From: Phalacrocorax aristotelis
Lineage: Eukaryota > Chordata > Aves > Suliformes > Phalacrocoracidae
Assembly: GCF_949628215.1 (NCBI RefSeq)
Contig: NC_134276.1
Span: forward strand, 67,620,233 to 67,684,232
DNA: 64,000 bases
Direction: 5' to 3'
A program made the position numbers and the translations under genes. Positions 37,092 through 49,221 of this stretch are shown in pieces; position 1 is the first letter of the stretch, and each line of letters begins with the position of its first letter. The notes under the pieces were generated by a model. The model had not been told where the DNA came from, did no database searches, and worked only from the letters and a program-made list of their open reading frames with translations.

Positions 37092-40000
37092 ATTTAATAA
37101 CTGTGTTCTTGGGCCCTTCTGGCAACACTTTTCAACCTATGTCCATTTATTACATTTTGATCCTCGTCAAACTGATGTTTGATTTCCCTAAATGCTCTAG
37201 TACACTGCATTAGTCCTGTATGTGCATGCTTGGCTGGAGAGCAGCAGAGAGGAGGGAGAGAAAAGCTCAGACCATGTCCCCCTTTGAGTGTCCGAAGTTG
37301 ACTGGCTGCTAAGAGCTCCTCAGGGTCCTTTAATCCCCAATATCCTTGCCACAGACCCCATAACCTTGCATCTTCTGTGATTATACACTCTGCAAAGGAC
37401 AGTGGTGGACATGCTCTTGCTGGTCCCAAGGAAAGCTCTTTCTCTTCAATGTCAGGTCCAGCCTCTTCTAGTGCCGGGACAGGCTAGAAACACCTCAAAC
37501 CCAAAACACTTCAAATATGTTCATTATAGCTAGATGGCACAGTGTCAGCTCAGTCAAGCAAGAGCTGATCTCATGTCATGAACGTCTCTGTAGAAGTAAA
37601 TCTTGCCAATAATGAGCCGAAGAAAGGTAGCAACCTTGTAGTCAATGATCAAAACCTGTTCCACCAACTTCCATTCACAACCCATTTAATATTTTGCATT
37701 TAATGCCAACCAGAAACCCATCAAAGCTCTTAAAGTACTTGAGTAGGAATACTATTTTGGAATTTAACCCAAGTAAATCGGACCAATTCATTTGTCTAAA
37801 TATTTTCCTTGCAGAAATTTATTTTCATCCAGAGCACTTTTGTGAAAATTATGTAGGCATTGTATTTGTTCTGAAAATAAAAAAAAGTTCTTCTGTAATT
37901 TTGCATCCTTTGTGGGTAATTTAATGTTCAATACTATTAATAGCCCAGGTTAGGACAAGAGTGCCTTTCTTAAAACTAGCTCTTGCCACTAATGGAAGGA
38001 ATCTAAATGAAGTCTTCTATTCATACAAGACACACAGAAACTCAAGACTGCATGTTTGTGAATATTATTTTATTAAAAGATTCATGATATCCTTCTCAGC
38101 CTTTCCAGAAGTCCGTTTTACAATGAGATACTTGTTAGTGAAAGGATTATGATATGATTTTATGGACAAATATTTTCTAATCACAGAAAATTTGCAATTT
38201 ATTTCTGAACGGTAAATTGAAGCCTCTTTTTTCCATATATGTATGACATAAACAAATGTGAAGAACAGTGCAGTAAAGAAGTATCCAGAGCAAAATGTCT
38301 TTAAACATACCATTATGTGATGCTCCAACTGATTGATAGGAGAAGGCTATTATTGTACTGCTCTAGTGATTTCTCACACGGGCTTTGATTCCTGAGGATA
38401 TATGACTGAGCAGCCTAGCAACTCCCAGTTAACCAATACTAATGTGTTGGTCATTTATAACTGTTAATGTACCTATTTTTAAACATTTTGTAGTTTAAAA
38501 CAACATTAAAGGGGAAAGATCTTGGTGTAACCCTTTAAAAACAGTCTGTTTCACTATGAGTCACAACACCTGCATATTAGAGTCACCGTCACTGTCAGGG
38601 TTACAGCGGTAATGTGCTGGCTGTAACATGTAGGAAGCCATTTCAAAGCTGTCTGCTTTGTCGGGTGCAAGGCCCAAAATCACTGGACAGGGCAATGAGA
38701 AGGGTACACCTGGAGGAGTTCAGGTGGGTTCACCACTTGCCCTGTCTCTTGACTCTTGCACGTTTGGTTCTGACAGCCCCAGATCTCTGGTTACTGCATA
38801 GTTTATGGGGTTTCCTTTTGCTCTTTCTTCCAACCAGTTTGCAAGGAAAAACATGCTGTCCCCAAGAGCTGAAGGCAGTGAGTCCTGAGCAGCACAGGCA
38901 TGGGGCTGCAAGTTGGCTGGGAGCTTTGCAAGCTCAGCAGACAGCCCATGGCACGTCCTTCACCTCACACCCCTTTCAAGCCTTTCCCTTTTGGCTCATT
39001 GAAGGAACCTCTGAGGAGAGCAGGAACACTTTGAAATTTGAACATGAAGAGGCAATTGAGGGGTTCAGGGGAGGACACGAGCTTGATCAGTATAAAACAC
39101 CATCACACTGAGCTTCTTCCCCTTGCAAATCTCCTCAAGTAAGCGAAGATGCAAAACAATGTCTCCTGCTGGCTCCAGCCTTCCCTGTGTAGGAGCACAG
39201 CTCTGAATTCAGTTTCCACAAGGGAGATTTCTTTTTCTTTTACTTGGAGAGTGGTTAAACACAATATTTGGGTTTTATGTTTCTGTCCTGCCTGAAGCAA
39301 TGCCTCCCCTTCATGTCCCAGACTGCTGCTGTTATATGATGGAGAGGCAAAACACAGGCTTTTGGTTTGGACTGCTCATGGGTTTGGAGGCATTTCATGC
39401 CTCATCATAGCCAATGCTGGGATTCAAAGCTCTCCTATGTTGTACATGCTATTAACCAGCCAGCAATTTCGAAAATATTTTTATTGCTGCTAATTGCCCT
39501 TCAGGGAGACTGTAAAACAGAGTCTTTATGGGAATCTCTGCGCTGTCTATGTCTGGAGGAAAAATATAAGAGTGATTAGCCACATTTGCTAACTAGAGCA
39601 CCACAGTGATCGCCTCTATGTCCCTGTGCCCAGCTTGTGCCAGGCTGCTTGGAGGATGTTTACAGCTTGCCTTCTCACAGCTATTCCGAACACTGACACT
39701 TGCTTGGGAGGGAAAAGAGTAATAATTTGTTAAATATCTTCCTGTTTCTGAAATTAGCACTTCATCCAACCTTCTGCCAGTGGACTGCAGACATCCCAGT
39801 TTAAAGTAGCTACCCTGCAAGGGCTTGGTCTAAGGCAGCCGAGGGTAGTGGTGGGGTGCTGTGGGGAGAGGCTGTCCACACAGCGCTGAAGGTTCAGCCA
39901 AATTTACTTCTGGTGCCCATCTTCACTATATTACCCATGACATATGTGCAAACGGGATGCTGGGGAAGGAGCTCCTGTGGCTATCCAGGGCACTGCAGAG

Positions 40001-43000
40001 CTGTATCTCTGTCCTGACTTGTGCTGCCCTGCCAGCCTAAGTCCACACACAACCAAAAGACAGCCCCCTACCTGCTCCTTTACCTCTGGCCGTATGGGAT
40101 TTTCCCCTTTCATTGGTGCCAGCACCAATGCTTCTAACACCACAGCTGGCATGTGGTAGGAGATGGGTGAAAGAAGGGTGTTCAGATGGCTGGGGACTAA
40201 AGGCAGCATTAAGGTTCCTCCTTTGGTCACCATATAGATTCTATACAGAGAGAGAGGTTGTACCTAAAGTGCATCATGAAACCACATCGGGCTGTCCTTG
40301 AGCCACACACCTGCATCTGCAGAGTAGGTGCAGTCACCTGCCCCTCGGGGTTTGTGTGACACCACACTGAAATGTAGCAAAGAGCCAGCACTGAATGCTG
40401 CAGCAGAGAGAGGGTTTGTGTTCAAGAGGAGAGGAAAAGAGGGGAAAAGAAAGAATTTACACTAACAAACAAAAGTGGACAAAGATATTAGCACAATTCC
40501 TTCTAAGCAACTGAGAAAACGAGAGGTGAAAAGTAAAGCTAATAGGAGTAAGTGATCTTGTCCCAACAGCTGTGCAAATCCACAGAGAGCCTTGCGGGGG
40601 CAGGGCTGCCCAATATTGCTGAAAAGAAGTTGGTGGGCAGCATGAGGCTGGAGAATATGCCTTATCCATGCCACGCTGCCATGCCTGCCCCTCTAGGTAT
40701 GCTGCCCACCTCCTCACTGCCCTCAGCATCTCTCAAATGGAGATGTAACCACAGATTACTCCCTTCACACTTCCCCTTGGCCTCCATGCAAGCACTGAAG
40801 ACATGAAATGCTGGTCCCTTCCTCCACCATGGAAAACTGAATCTGCTTCTGGCCCCAGCCCAGAAGAGTTACGCCAGGCTGGTGGTGTGAATAGCACCTC
40901 ATTTTGTGGATTTGAACGTTGCAGGGCAAATTAAGGATAAAACATTTTGTTTAAGCGTAAAATGACATGCTTTTGCTGAGTTTGAGTCACACTTGAGCTA
41001 TTTTAAAACTCTCTTAGAATGCTTTATTTTATTTTTCAAGGGTAATAAGTGAAGATGGGCCAGATTAAAAGCTGTGGCCCAAACAGTGCTGAGCTTGGGA
41101 GGGGGTCAATAGAAAACTACACCACAGTTTTCCAGTTTGGCTCATCCTGTTGTAGGACACTTTTGGAAACTGTCTTGTACTCGAATGCCCTTTGTGCTCG
41201 AGGTTTTTCTTCCACAACTTCACTTCTTTTGCAACTCATCAAAGTGCAGTTTGGATGAGTGTTTGCTTGACTGTGGTGAGCTCGATTTTTTAAAGGAACA
41301 AGGCTTGAAAGGCCAAAGGTCTGGTAAATCCCTGCCAGACTGAACTGTGAAGTAGAGTAAAAAGCAGCAATTTTGATCTGAAGCCCCATATATAAAAACT
41401 TCTCTCTCCTGGGGGAGCTTGAACCTAACCAGCTTTCTCTTTGAAGGAGCCAAAAATTTCAGCATGAAACCCTTCCTGGAAAGACTTGCGTGCTTGAGCT
41501 GATGTGATCATGTGAAGAAACTTTGTCCGTAACCACAGAAACCAAAAACCAGAATACATATGCTGAGCCTGAGGTTTATTTCTCTCGGGAAACATCCTCT
41601 TTTGCTAGGTCTGGATGTCTGCTCCTTCTCCACCTGTGCCGTGCTTGGCGCTGTGAGCACTGATCCACCGGGAAAGAGGTATCTGGCAAGTGCCTGATGT
41701 TGTCCACATCAATTAGGGACTGATGCCCACCTGGTTCTTATGTTACCCACTCGCTTTGATGCCTGGTGCTTTTGGGGATCGGGGGCAGCAACCTCTGAGG
41801 TCCCAGGTGGGGAGCAGCAGTGTTTCCAAATTACAAGGTCAAACTACTGGCATCCCTAAAGTGCACCTGGACACGTGGGTGAGCAGCAATGTCTCTCACA
41901 AGTCCTGCCACGGCTGCCAGCTAGAAGTGGGTGGAAGGCATCAGGTTGGTGGCATGCCTCCAGGGTGGGCATGCTCCTGGACTGGCCACAGAAAGCAGCT
42001 GCAAGTAGCCAGGGCAGTGAGGTGTGCAAGTGGGGCTGGTGCAGCTGCAGCATGGGAGGCAGGGCTGGCCACACAGAGGGAAAACGACTGGAAACTGAAG
42101 GTGTTGCTGAGGTTAGAAGGACACATGCACACAAACACACACGCACACCTCTCCTGCTGCCCACACCACACCGAAAGGCACTGGACCTTCAGAGGTGCAG
42201 GGGTTCCAGAAGACTTTGTGGGCCAGAGGCAGAAGATCTGGGGATCAGTAGAGGAAAACACAGCCTGATGTCCTTGGTGTAGTCACTTCAATCCATGTTT
42301 CTGTGTGCCCTTCCCCCAGAGTAGGAGTCTCATAAAAGTAACCCACTCAGAGGGTTATCTTTGTCTTGACAGCCTTCCAGGCCTTAGCTTTGAAGCCACA
42401 AAACGCTTCCAAGTGATGTCAAACACAAGGGAAGCAGGTATCTGTTGCCGGTGCTTGCCTTTTCGTGACAAGCTTTCCCGACACATGGAGGTTACATCAG
42501 GTGAAAAGTTGCTGAAGGCAGCACCTTCTTCTGTTCGCATGCTCTTTTCTGGACTCTGGGAAGAGAAATGACAGAAGTGTTAAAAGAAATTAATTTAAAT
42601 GGTTGCCTGGGGGCAATTGCAGACAAGCCTCACTCACGACAAGTCTCAACTTAGATTATTGATTTATTGTTCGTGCAGTACACACCTTTGTGTTTCAAAG
42701 GCCAGGAAAGTTTTTGTAGCAATGACAAAATACGAGCAAATAACACAAAAACTAAATATCCACAAGCAGAGGTACTGTATGGGAGATTCACAGTCTCAGG
42801 AGGTGCTCTGCTTTTGGGTCCTGCCCAGCATGGGTCACTAGTCTAGGGTGCCCTGTAGGATAACCTCATTCAGATAAAACGATGGATTGCTACACAGTCT
42901 TTCCAAGGAGGTTACACACTTGCTCGGAGCCTGTTTCAGAGTGAAATCCCCCTGAATCATCCTACTGAGGTTTTTGTATCATCAGGCCGATCAATGTCCA

Positions 43001-43394
43001 AGGTTAAAGGCACATGGATGAGAGAATTTTCAGCAACAGCACAAGAGAGGAGTAGAGGTCTGCATCTCATTTTCCATGAAATTTTTCTATATAGGAATTG
43101 AAAGTCCTTGGCATGAGCCCTCCCAAGCCATTATGGTTCACTTCTGGAAAATGGCGAGGAAAGAAAAATGCCAAACTCCCAAGTTAGGTGACAAACCAGT
43201 CAGGTGCCCCAGGAGTAACATCTTTCCCATGTGATTCCCACTTTGGTATCAGCCAGTGGGGTGAGCTGGTTATACACAAATCTCTGATTTCTATGTTATT
43301 TGAGTAGACAATGTCCAGACTGTTAGATTCTTAAACGGTAAGACTTGAACTGCAGTTTGTGATAGTTCTTCCCATCCTCAGTGCTAAAAATATG
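37092..43394. other. Intergenic stretch without recognised genes
   Basis: The longest frames are 165 codons from 38614 and 181 codons from 41723, both plus strand. They show no domain, signal or family similarity that I recognise. A CA-rich patch lies near 42121-42150. Confidence 0.5.
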
Positions 43395-43566
43395 GCTGAA
43401 ATCCTGACTTTATGGTAATGAATGGCAAGAAGTCCCTGTACGCAAGCGATGTCAGGTTGTAATTTTCAAGCCTACCAGTGCACTAATAAACAGAATAGAA
43501 AACATGATTGCTGTCATTCCAGCACAGGGTAATAAACTCTTTACGGACATGGTAAATCAAGTCCCA
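43395..43566 (+). repeat. Old repeat copy A of a diverged local pair
   Basis: It starts GAAATCCTGACTT at 43398 and shares an ordered set of blocks with copy B at 44425: GGCAA, GATGTC, AATAGAA..AAAA, GCTGTCATT and the AATAAAC block, then a TATGG/CATGG block and CAA(G/T)CC. A related segment CCCATTGACTTCAGCAAGGG follows at 43624. Confidence 0.6.
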
Positions 43567-44424
43567 GAATGATGCAATAATTTAGACAATAATTCACAAC
43601 AGCCAGCAAAATCAGACAAAGTTCCCATTGACTTCAGCAAGGGCAGGATTGGTCCCACAGGACATTCCAGCTTGCTTTGGCCAAAAGCTTACAGCACTTA
43701 ACTTCACGTTTTCCAGTGGAGAGAGCCACGCAAGCCGTCTCTTACCTCACCGAGTCTCAGTGCTCTGAGGCTGCTGTAAGAAAACATCTGCTGAAGAAAG
43801 CATGGGAGGAAAGGATGGGACCCAGTGGGCCTGATTTAGGTACTGAGCTCACGCATGCGTTTCAGGTGCCAGCTAAAGCCGTTCTCCAGCAGGAAGTGCC
43901 AAAGTGCAATGTGCGGTTAAAGGTGGCTTTGGAGGTGGGTCCGCACAGAGGACCTGCCAGCCAAGAAGCATGGGTGTTTGAAGTGAAGCCACAGGTTTTG
44001 GTCCTAACCTGCAGCTGTGGTGATGGCTGGGTATCACCTGGTCCTGGGCATGGACAGACCCCTGTTCCTAAATAATCTCTTTTGTGATAAAACACCAGAC
44101 TCTTTACCACAGACGGTGAAGTTTCCTTATTGCTTTAAACTGATCTAAGTGTGGGTTGCTGCTGACGGGAGCCTCCTCATTCTCCCGTTTGTCTCTGAGC
44201 CTGTTCCTGCCTTCCTCTGTGCTGTTGGGACTACTCATCTTTTTGTGGTTTTGGTAGACTTAGCTTTCAGCCAGGGCAAGTCCCCTGCCTGACTTCAACA
44301 TTCAGCCTCACAAGCCCCAGGTCCAGGAGAGGAAAACCTGCTTTGGGGAGACTGACCCTCCAGTGGACTGCAAAAATACAGCCTGTTTGTGAGCAGTCCA
44401 TCTGCTCATCAGTGCCACAAGTAA

Positions 44425-44579
44425 GGGTGAAATCCTGACTTTTGCAGTAGAGGGCAAAAAATTCTGCAACAGACAGGATGTCTTGAGCTGCACAATGCAA
44501 GGATAAATAGAAGGGAAAATGTAACGGCTGTCATTTGAAGCTGGGATAATAAACTTCACAATATGGTGGATGCAATCCA
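44425..44579 (+). repeat. Old repeat copy B of a diverged local pair
   Basis: It starts GGTGAAATCCTGACTT and follows the same block order as copy A 1.03 kb to the left, with one gap of about 9 bases. It lies in the same orientation. The family is unknown to me. Confidence 0.6.
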
Positions 44580-45501
44580 GTGTACCACAGTAATTTAAAA
44601 ATTTACGCCTTCAGCAGCCATGCAGACTTGCTTGAGCTAATCATAAAACTATCCTACAAGACCGTGAACAGCTATGATCTTACCAGAAGTACTAAAACAC
44701 CTGACTAGAGAGAGTATCAGCTCTCCCGAACTGTCCATTGATTTATGTTCACACAAACTGTCCCGGGTGAAGAACTGGGATGTTCTGGGATGCTGACGAC
44801 TTGGGTATCATGTACCACACCGGGAGGTGTACCCAGCAGGTCAGGCCAAAGCCTGACCTGCCACACTGAGCTGGATCACCCACAAGTATCCTGGCTCCTG
44901 GGGACATGGAGGCTGCTGGCAGAGGCTCAACACCATCCCCAGGTTTAACAGGCTTAGTTAAACCAGGCTCCCAGACATGAGAAAGACTAGAGGGTTTGGC
45001 AGGCAGTAGCATCTCGAGACAATGCAGAGCTGCAAAAAGCAATTTAGGGAACAAATCTCTGTAGCTGTGCCCTCCCGACTGCACATCCAGCGAGGCAGAC
45101 CGATAATGTGAGCAGGCTGTTTTGCAGGCCTGGCTCCATGTCCACGTCTGGCAGCTCAGTGCCAGCATGGCCAGCCGGCGGGTCCCAGGGATGCCACAGC
45201 CCCTCTGCAACAGCCGAAGCAGGTACAGTCATCCTCCTCCCAGCTGGAGTGGCACAAGCTGAGCTTCGTTAGCGTCGCTGTTGGTATGCTGAATTAGGGG
45301 ACAAAAAGAAATCAAAGCAAGAGCTGAGGGTTTAAACATGGGAGCAATCTGGTCCTAGAGGGGGCCACCAGACATCTTTCCTTTTTTTGGGGGACCATGC
45401 AAAAGCAGCATTGGACAGGCATTTCTGTGGGTTACTGGTTCAGCAGCGAGGCAGGCAGTTAAAGGAGACAGTGAAGAGGTTTAGTTCCCTAGGCACTCCC
45501 A

Positions 45502-45573
45502 GGGTGAAATTCTGGCCATAGCGAAGCTGGCAGGAATGCTGCCATTGCCTTCCACTGAGCCATGATTTCACCC
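45502..45573. repeat. Short palindromic repeat with GGTGAAAT ends
   Basis: The ends GGGTGAAATTCTGGC and GCCATGATTTCACCC are inverted repeats, with 13 of 15 positions matching. A nested GGCAG/CTGCC hairpin sits near the centre. The start wording matches copies A and B, so all three probably belong to one old element family. Confidence 0.6.
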
Positions 45574-45579
45574 CATAGG

Positions 45580-48500
45580 TATTAGTTTTCCCTCTCCTCC
45601 CAAGACCAGTACAGATATTAGAAAACCACATCTATCAGGGTGTTGCAAATAAATACTCCAGGCCACAAACCTGGTTTCTTTGTCAGGAGGGACAAAATTA
45701 ACCTAAGAGGACATGCCAGAGAGCAGTGAAGATGCAACACAACAAAGCACAATTAACGCAAGGTGGAAGGAGAGACAAAAAAGCAGCTTCTGTCCTCAGT
45801 AGGAAATAATATTATGTTCTGCAAAAATAATCAACTGACACATGCAGATTAAAGCACGTTATGAACTTTGTTTTCCTACAGTTATAAACAGCGTCTTTCA
45901 GCGGTACACTGCACGCAGCTGCTGGCTGCCTTTATGCCCAAGAAGCACACAAACCAGACGAGGTGATTTATGAACCAGAATGACAGACAGAAAGGCCTTT
46001 CCTGGCAAAAGATCATTTTCTCACTGAACTAAGTCTAAACGCAAACCAACAGCTCCTTTTATCACCATAGGGTGATAAAGAGTGAGATGGCAGTGTGTGG
46101 CATGGGACTGGGGAGATGGAGAAGCTCCTCTTACCTTTGGACTCTCTCCAGCCTAGGCCAGAAGACGCACCAGGTCTTTTTCATGTAGGGAGAAGAAGAA
46201 CAGTTACATTGACTAAAACTTCTTTTTCTTATTTTTTACATCCACGTGGCACCACTTCATCTGGTCTCCGAGAGGGACCAAGCGGTGCTGCCACATACAT
46301 GACATACCTGGTCATGAAGGTGCTTTTCTATGGGTGATCCTCACGGGCTGCTCCCTTGGGCTTTATCTGAGTATTCTAAGTTGGGCTAGTTTTGAAAGTC
46401 TGGTGCTGAGGAAGTGCTGCATAGTTGTCATGGCTGGTTTCTAAAAGCATCTCATCGTTACCTAGACTGCCTCCTGTTTCTGTTGAACATGATAAGGAGA
46501 AGAGCTGCTGTAGTGAGCATAAATGAAACTAAACAGGAAAGCAAAACTGATGTTAATATAAAAAATATGGATTTGGAAGGATGGCTTTTTTTAGACACTT
46601 ATTGTAGCCCAGAGGAAATCAGCTGTGTTACATATTTTTTTTTAAAAAGGGTTCAGGCTTGAGACCGGCCAAATGACCCAAAAGCCATGCAGATGGAGGG
46701 GAACACAGTCCACCACGGCTGCCAACCCACAGGTATGGAGGGAATTTTGCTAAGTATTGCATCTGGTTACAGAACTGGGGAAAGAAAAACAAATTTTTTC
46801 ACAGAAGACAGCTTGCTCCTGATAAAATCTGCTGAAGAGTCAATCGTCTCAAGACAATTGCTGAAGATATAAATGCATTTACACGCTGCATTCAAACATG
46901 GCCTTCTTATTTTCAGTGTTTCTTTCATACTTGATGTGCATACGAAGATAACCAGCTCCTGCCCAACCAGCCTTCAGGAACTTGCACAGCAAAAACCCAG
47001 CCCTGAGCCCCTGGCGGGGCTGCAGCCTCCTGCACTGATCCTGAAGGAAACCAGCTGAGTCAGTCAATGGGATGTGGGCAACGTGGAGTCCTTGCTCCTG
47101 TGACCACTGACTTTCTAATCCAGAGGGGCGTTCCTCTACGTGGAAACCATTAGGATCTTTGAACTGGTTTGAATGTGTGTTTTCCACCAAGGTATTATCT
47201 GTGCTGCAAACAAGGTGATCTCACGGAAAGCCTTGGGAAGCCTTGCTTCTCTCCCTCAGTAGGACAGAAAGTTTGAAAAAGAGGAAAAATTATCTCAGCT
47301 TTGATTGCGTGGCTTAAACTTCAGTGGCCACCAGCACTGATCCCAGGGCAGCTGCCTGCCTCCAACGTAGGGAAACCATTTTCCCAGCTGCTCTCACAGA
47401 AGGGACTGAAGTTGAGAAACCAGGTCTGCGAAGCAAGTGTCCAAATCTGTCCTGGAGGCCCTCTAGCAGAGGAGACCGGACCAGAAACATTTCCATAGCC
47501 AGACCTCTGCAAACCTGGGAGGAAATCTCATGTGCAGCAGGAGCCAAGGGACTGAGTAGAAAGAGCAGAGCCATATGTGCCCAGATGGACATTAGACAAC
47601 CCCTGAGATGTCTTACAGCAGATCCTGGCACAGGGAGGAAGGGGAAAGGTTTGCTTCGAGTGTTTTTTTTTCCCTCAGATCTGCAGATTTTGAGTTTTGT
47701 CTATGACTGAAGTGCCTCTGGTTCAAAAACCCCTTTGCATCACCTGTGTTCCCTTAACCATCACAGTATTTCAAATAATTTGTGGAGCAATAGCTTTCAA
47801 ACTGGGCAGTAGTTTCAAAATATTCCAATGAACAAAACCCAGAGAGGTAGTTTGAAACTTCGGCGAGTTCACTAGGCTGCAGAACAGAAGGTCTACAAGA
47901 GTGTCCCTCGTGAAAACTGGCAAAAGCCCCTGGCAATGGCATCTCTTCTCCCAGGAAGAAGGAGGCTGAAGGAGATACTGAACCAGAGGACACCTTGTGC
48001 TGGGTCTCTGGGAAAGACTTACAGGAGTTAGCGTGAAGACAAGCAGGGGCTGGATATCCAAGCTGCTTTTGGGCACATGAAGTTCAGAAAGGTCTAACCA
48101 TGTCAAAGCAAGTTCCATCCAGACCCACACTGCTTCTGACCAAGTCACTAGCAGAAGAACCACCCCTTTGGTTTTGAACCTCCCACTTGCTTTGGGTGTC
48201 CCTGATTCACACAAACCTGCACGCAGAGCCAAGGGCCTCCCAGGTTCTGAGATGGTTGCCGAGGGCCCAGAGGAGGCACCGTGCCAGTGGGGCTGCAGGA
48301 AACACCCTGAACCTCTGAAAATTTAAAACCAGATGGGATGCACAGTCGGGATGGAGATTCACCAGGAGAGAGAAATGGGGAGGCTCACAATACTGTAGGT
48401 GTCTGTGAATAAGGTATGCAGTAAACACCTGGTAAAAGCATAAAAATATAAAGCAGTGGTAGCTGATAAATAGAAGTACAGTGAAAAAGAGGCTTGGAAC

Positions 48501-48802
48501 TGCATCTGACATGGCTGCCGTTGGTAGAAGTTTTTTCATCAATAGGTTTTCTACTTTATATTCCTAAAAACACACTGTTCTTCAGCTATAATCTGTGTTA
48601 GGTACTGTAATGTGCTTGGACAAAAGAGAACTGATGGCTTTTCCTTATATCCTGTACATTATTTAATGTACACTTCTTGTGTTTTTGTGGCTGACACAAC
48701 TCTGGATGTTCAATTTTTCATCAATATGTAGGTCCCTCCCTTTTTGCTGCATTTTCTAGGCTCCTTCTGTCACTCCTGTTCTATTCTGTTTTGTTTGGTC
48801 TC
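45580..48802. other. Intergenic stretch without recognised genes
   Basis: No recognisable exon, RNA gene or interspersed repeat. Open frames are short and unremarkable. Confidence 0.5.
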
Positions 48803-49221
48803 GACGATCAAAGGATTGGGAAGCCTGCCATATGAGGATAGGCTGGGAGAACAGGGTTTGTTCAGCCTTGAGAAAAGGAGGCTCAGAGGGGATCTCATCC
48901 CCATGTACCAGTACTTAAGGGGCAGCTACAAAGAAGATGGAGACTCCCTTTTTACAAGGAGTCCCATGGAGAGGACAAGGGGGAATGGACACAAGTTGCT
49001 CTTGGGGAGATTCTGATTGGACATGAGAGGGAAATTTTTCACAGTGAGGACAGTCACCATTGGAATAATCTCCCCAGGGAAGTGGTTGACTCGGCCACGT
49101 TGGACACTTTTAAGACTCAGCTGGACAGGGTGCTGGGCCACCTTGTCTAGACTGTGCTCTTCCTAGAAAGGTCAAACTAGATGATCCCTGAGGTCCCTTC
49201 CAACCTGTGATTCTGTGATTC
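48803..49221 (+). mobile_element. CR1 LINE 3' fragment (about 420 bp)
   Basis: The copy starts in the ORF2 end ([20 protein letters not shown], then RGDLIPMYQYLRGSYKEDGD). It has a frame break near 49010. It then gives the 3' UTR with CTAGATGATCCCTGAGGTCC, CTTCCAACC and a GTGATTCTGTGATTC tail. The subfamily differs from the copy at 36784. Confidence 0.95.

Noticed and set aside
41723..42268. 181-codon plus-strand open frame
   Set aside because: No domain is recognised, opposite-strand frames of similar length overlap it, and no promoter or conserved neighbour is apparent.
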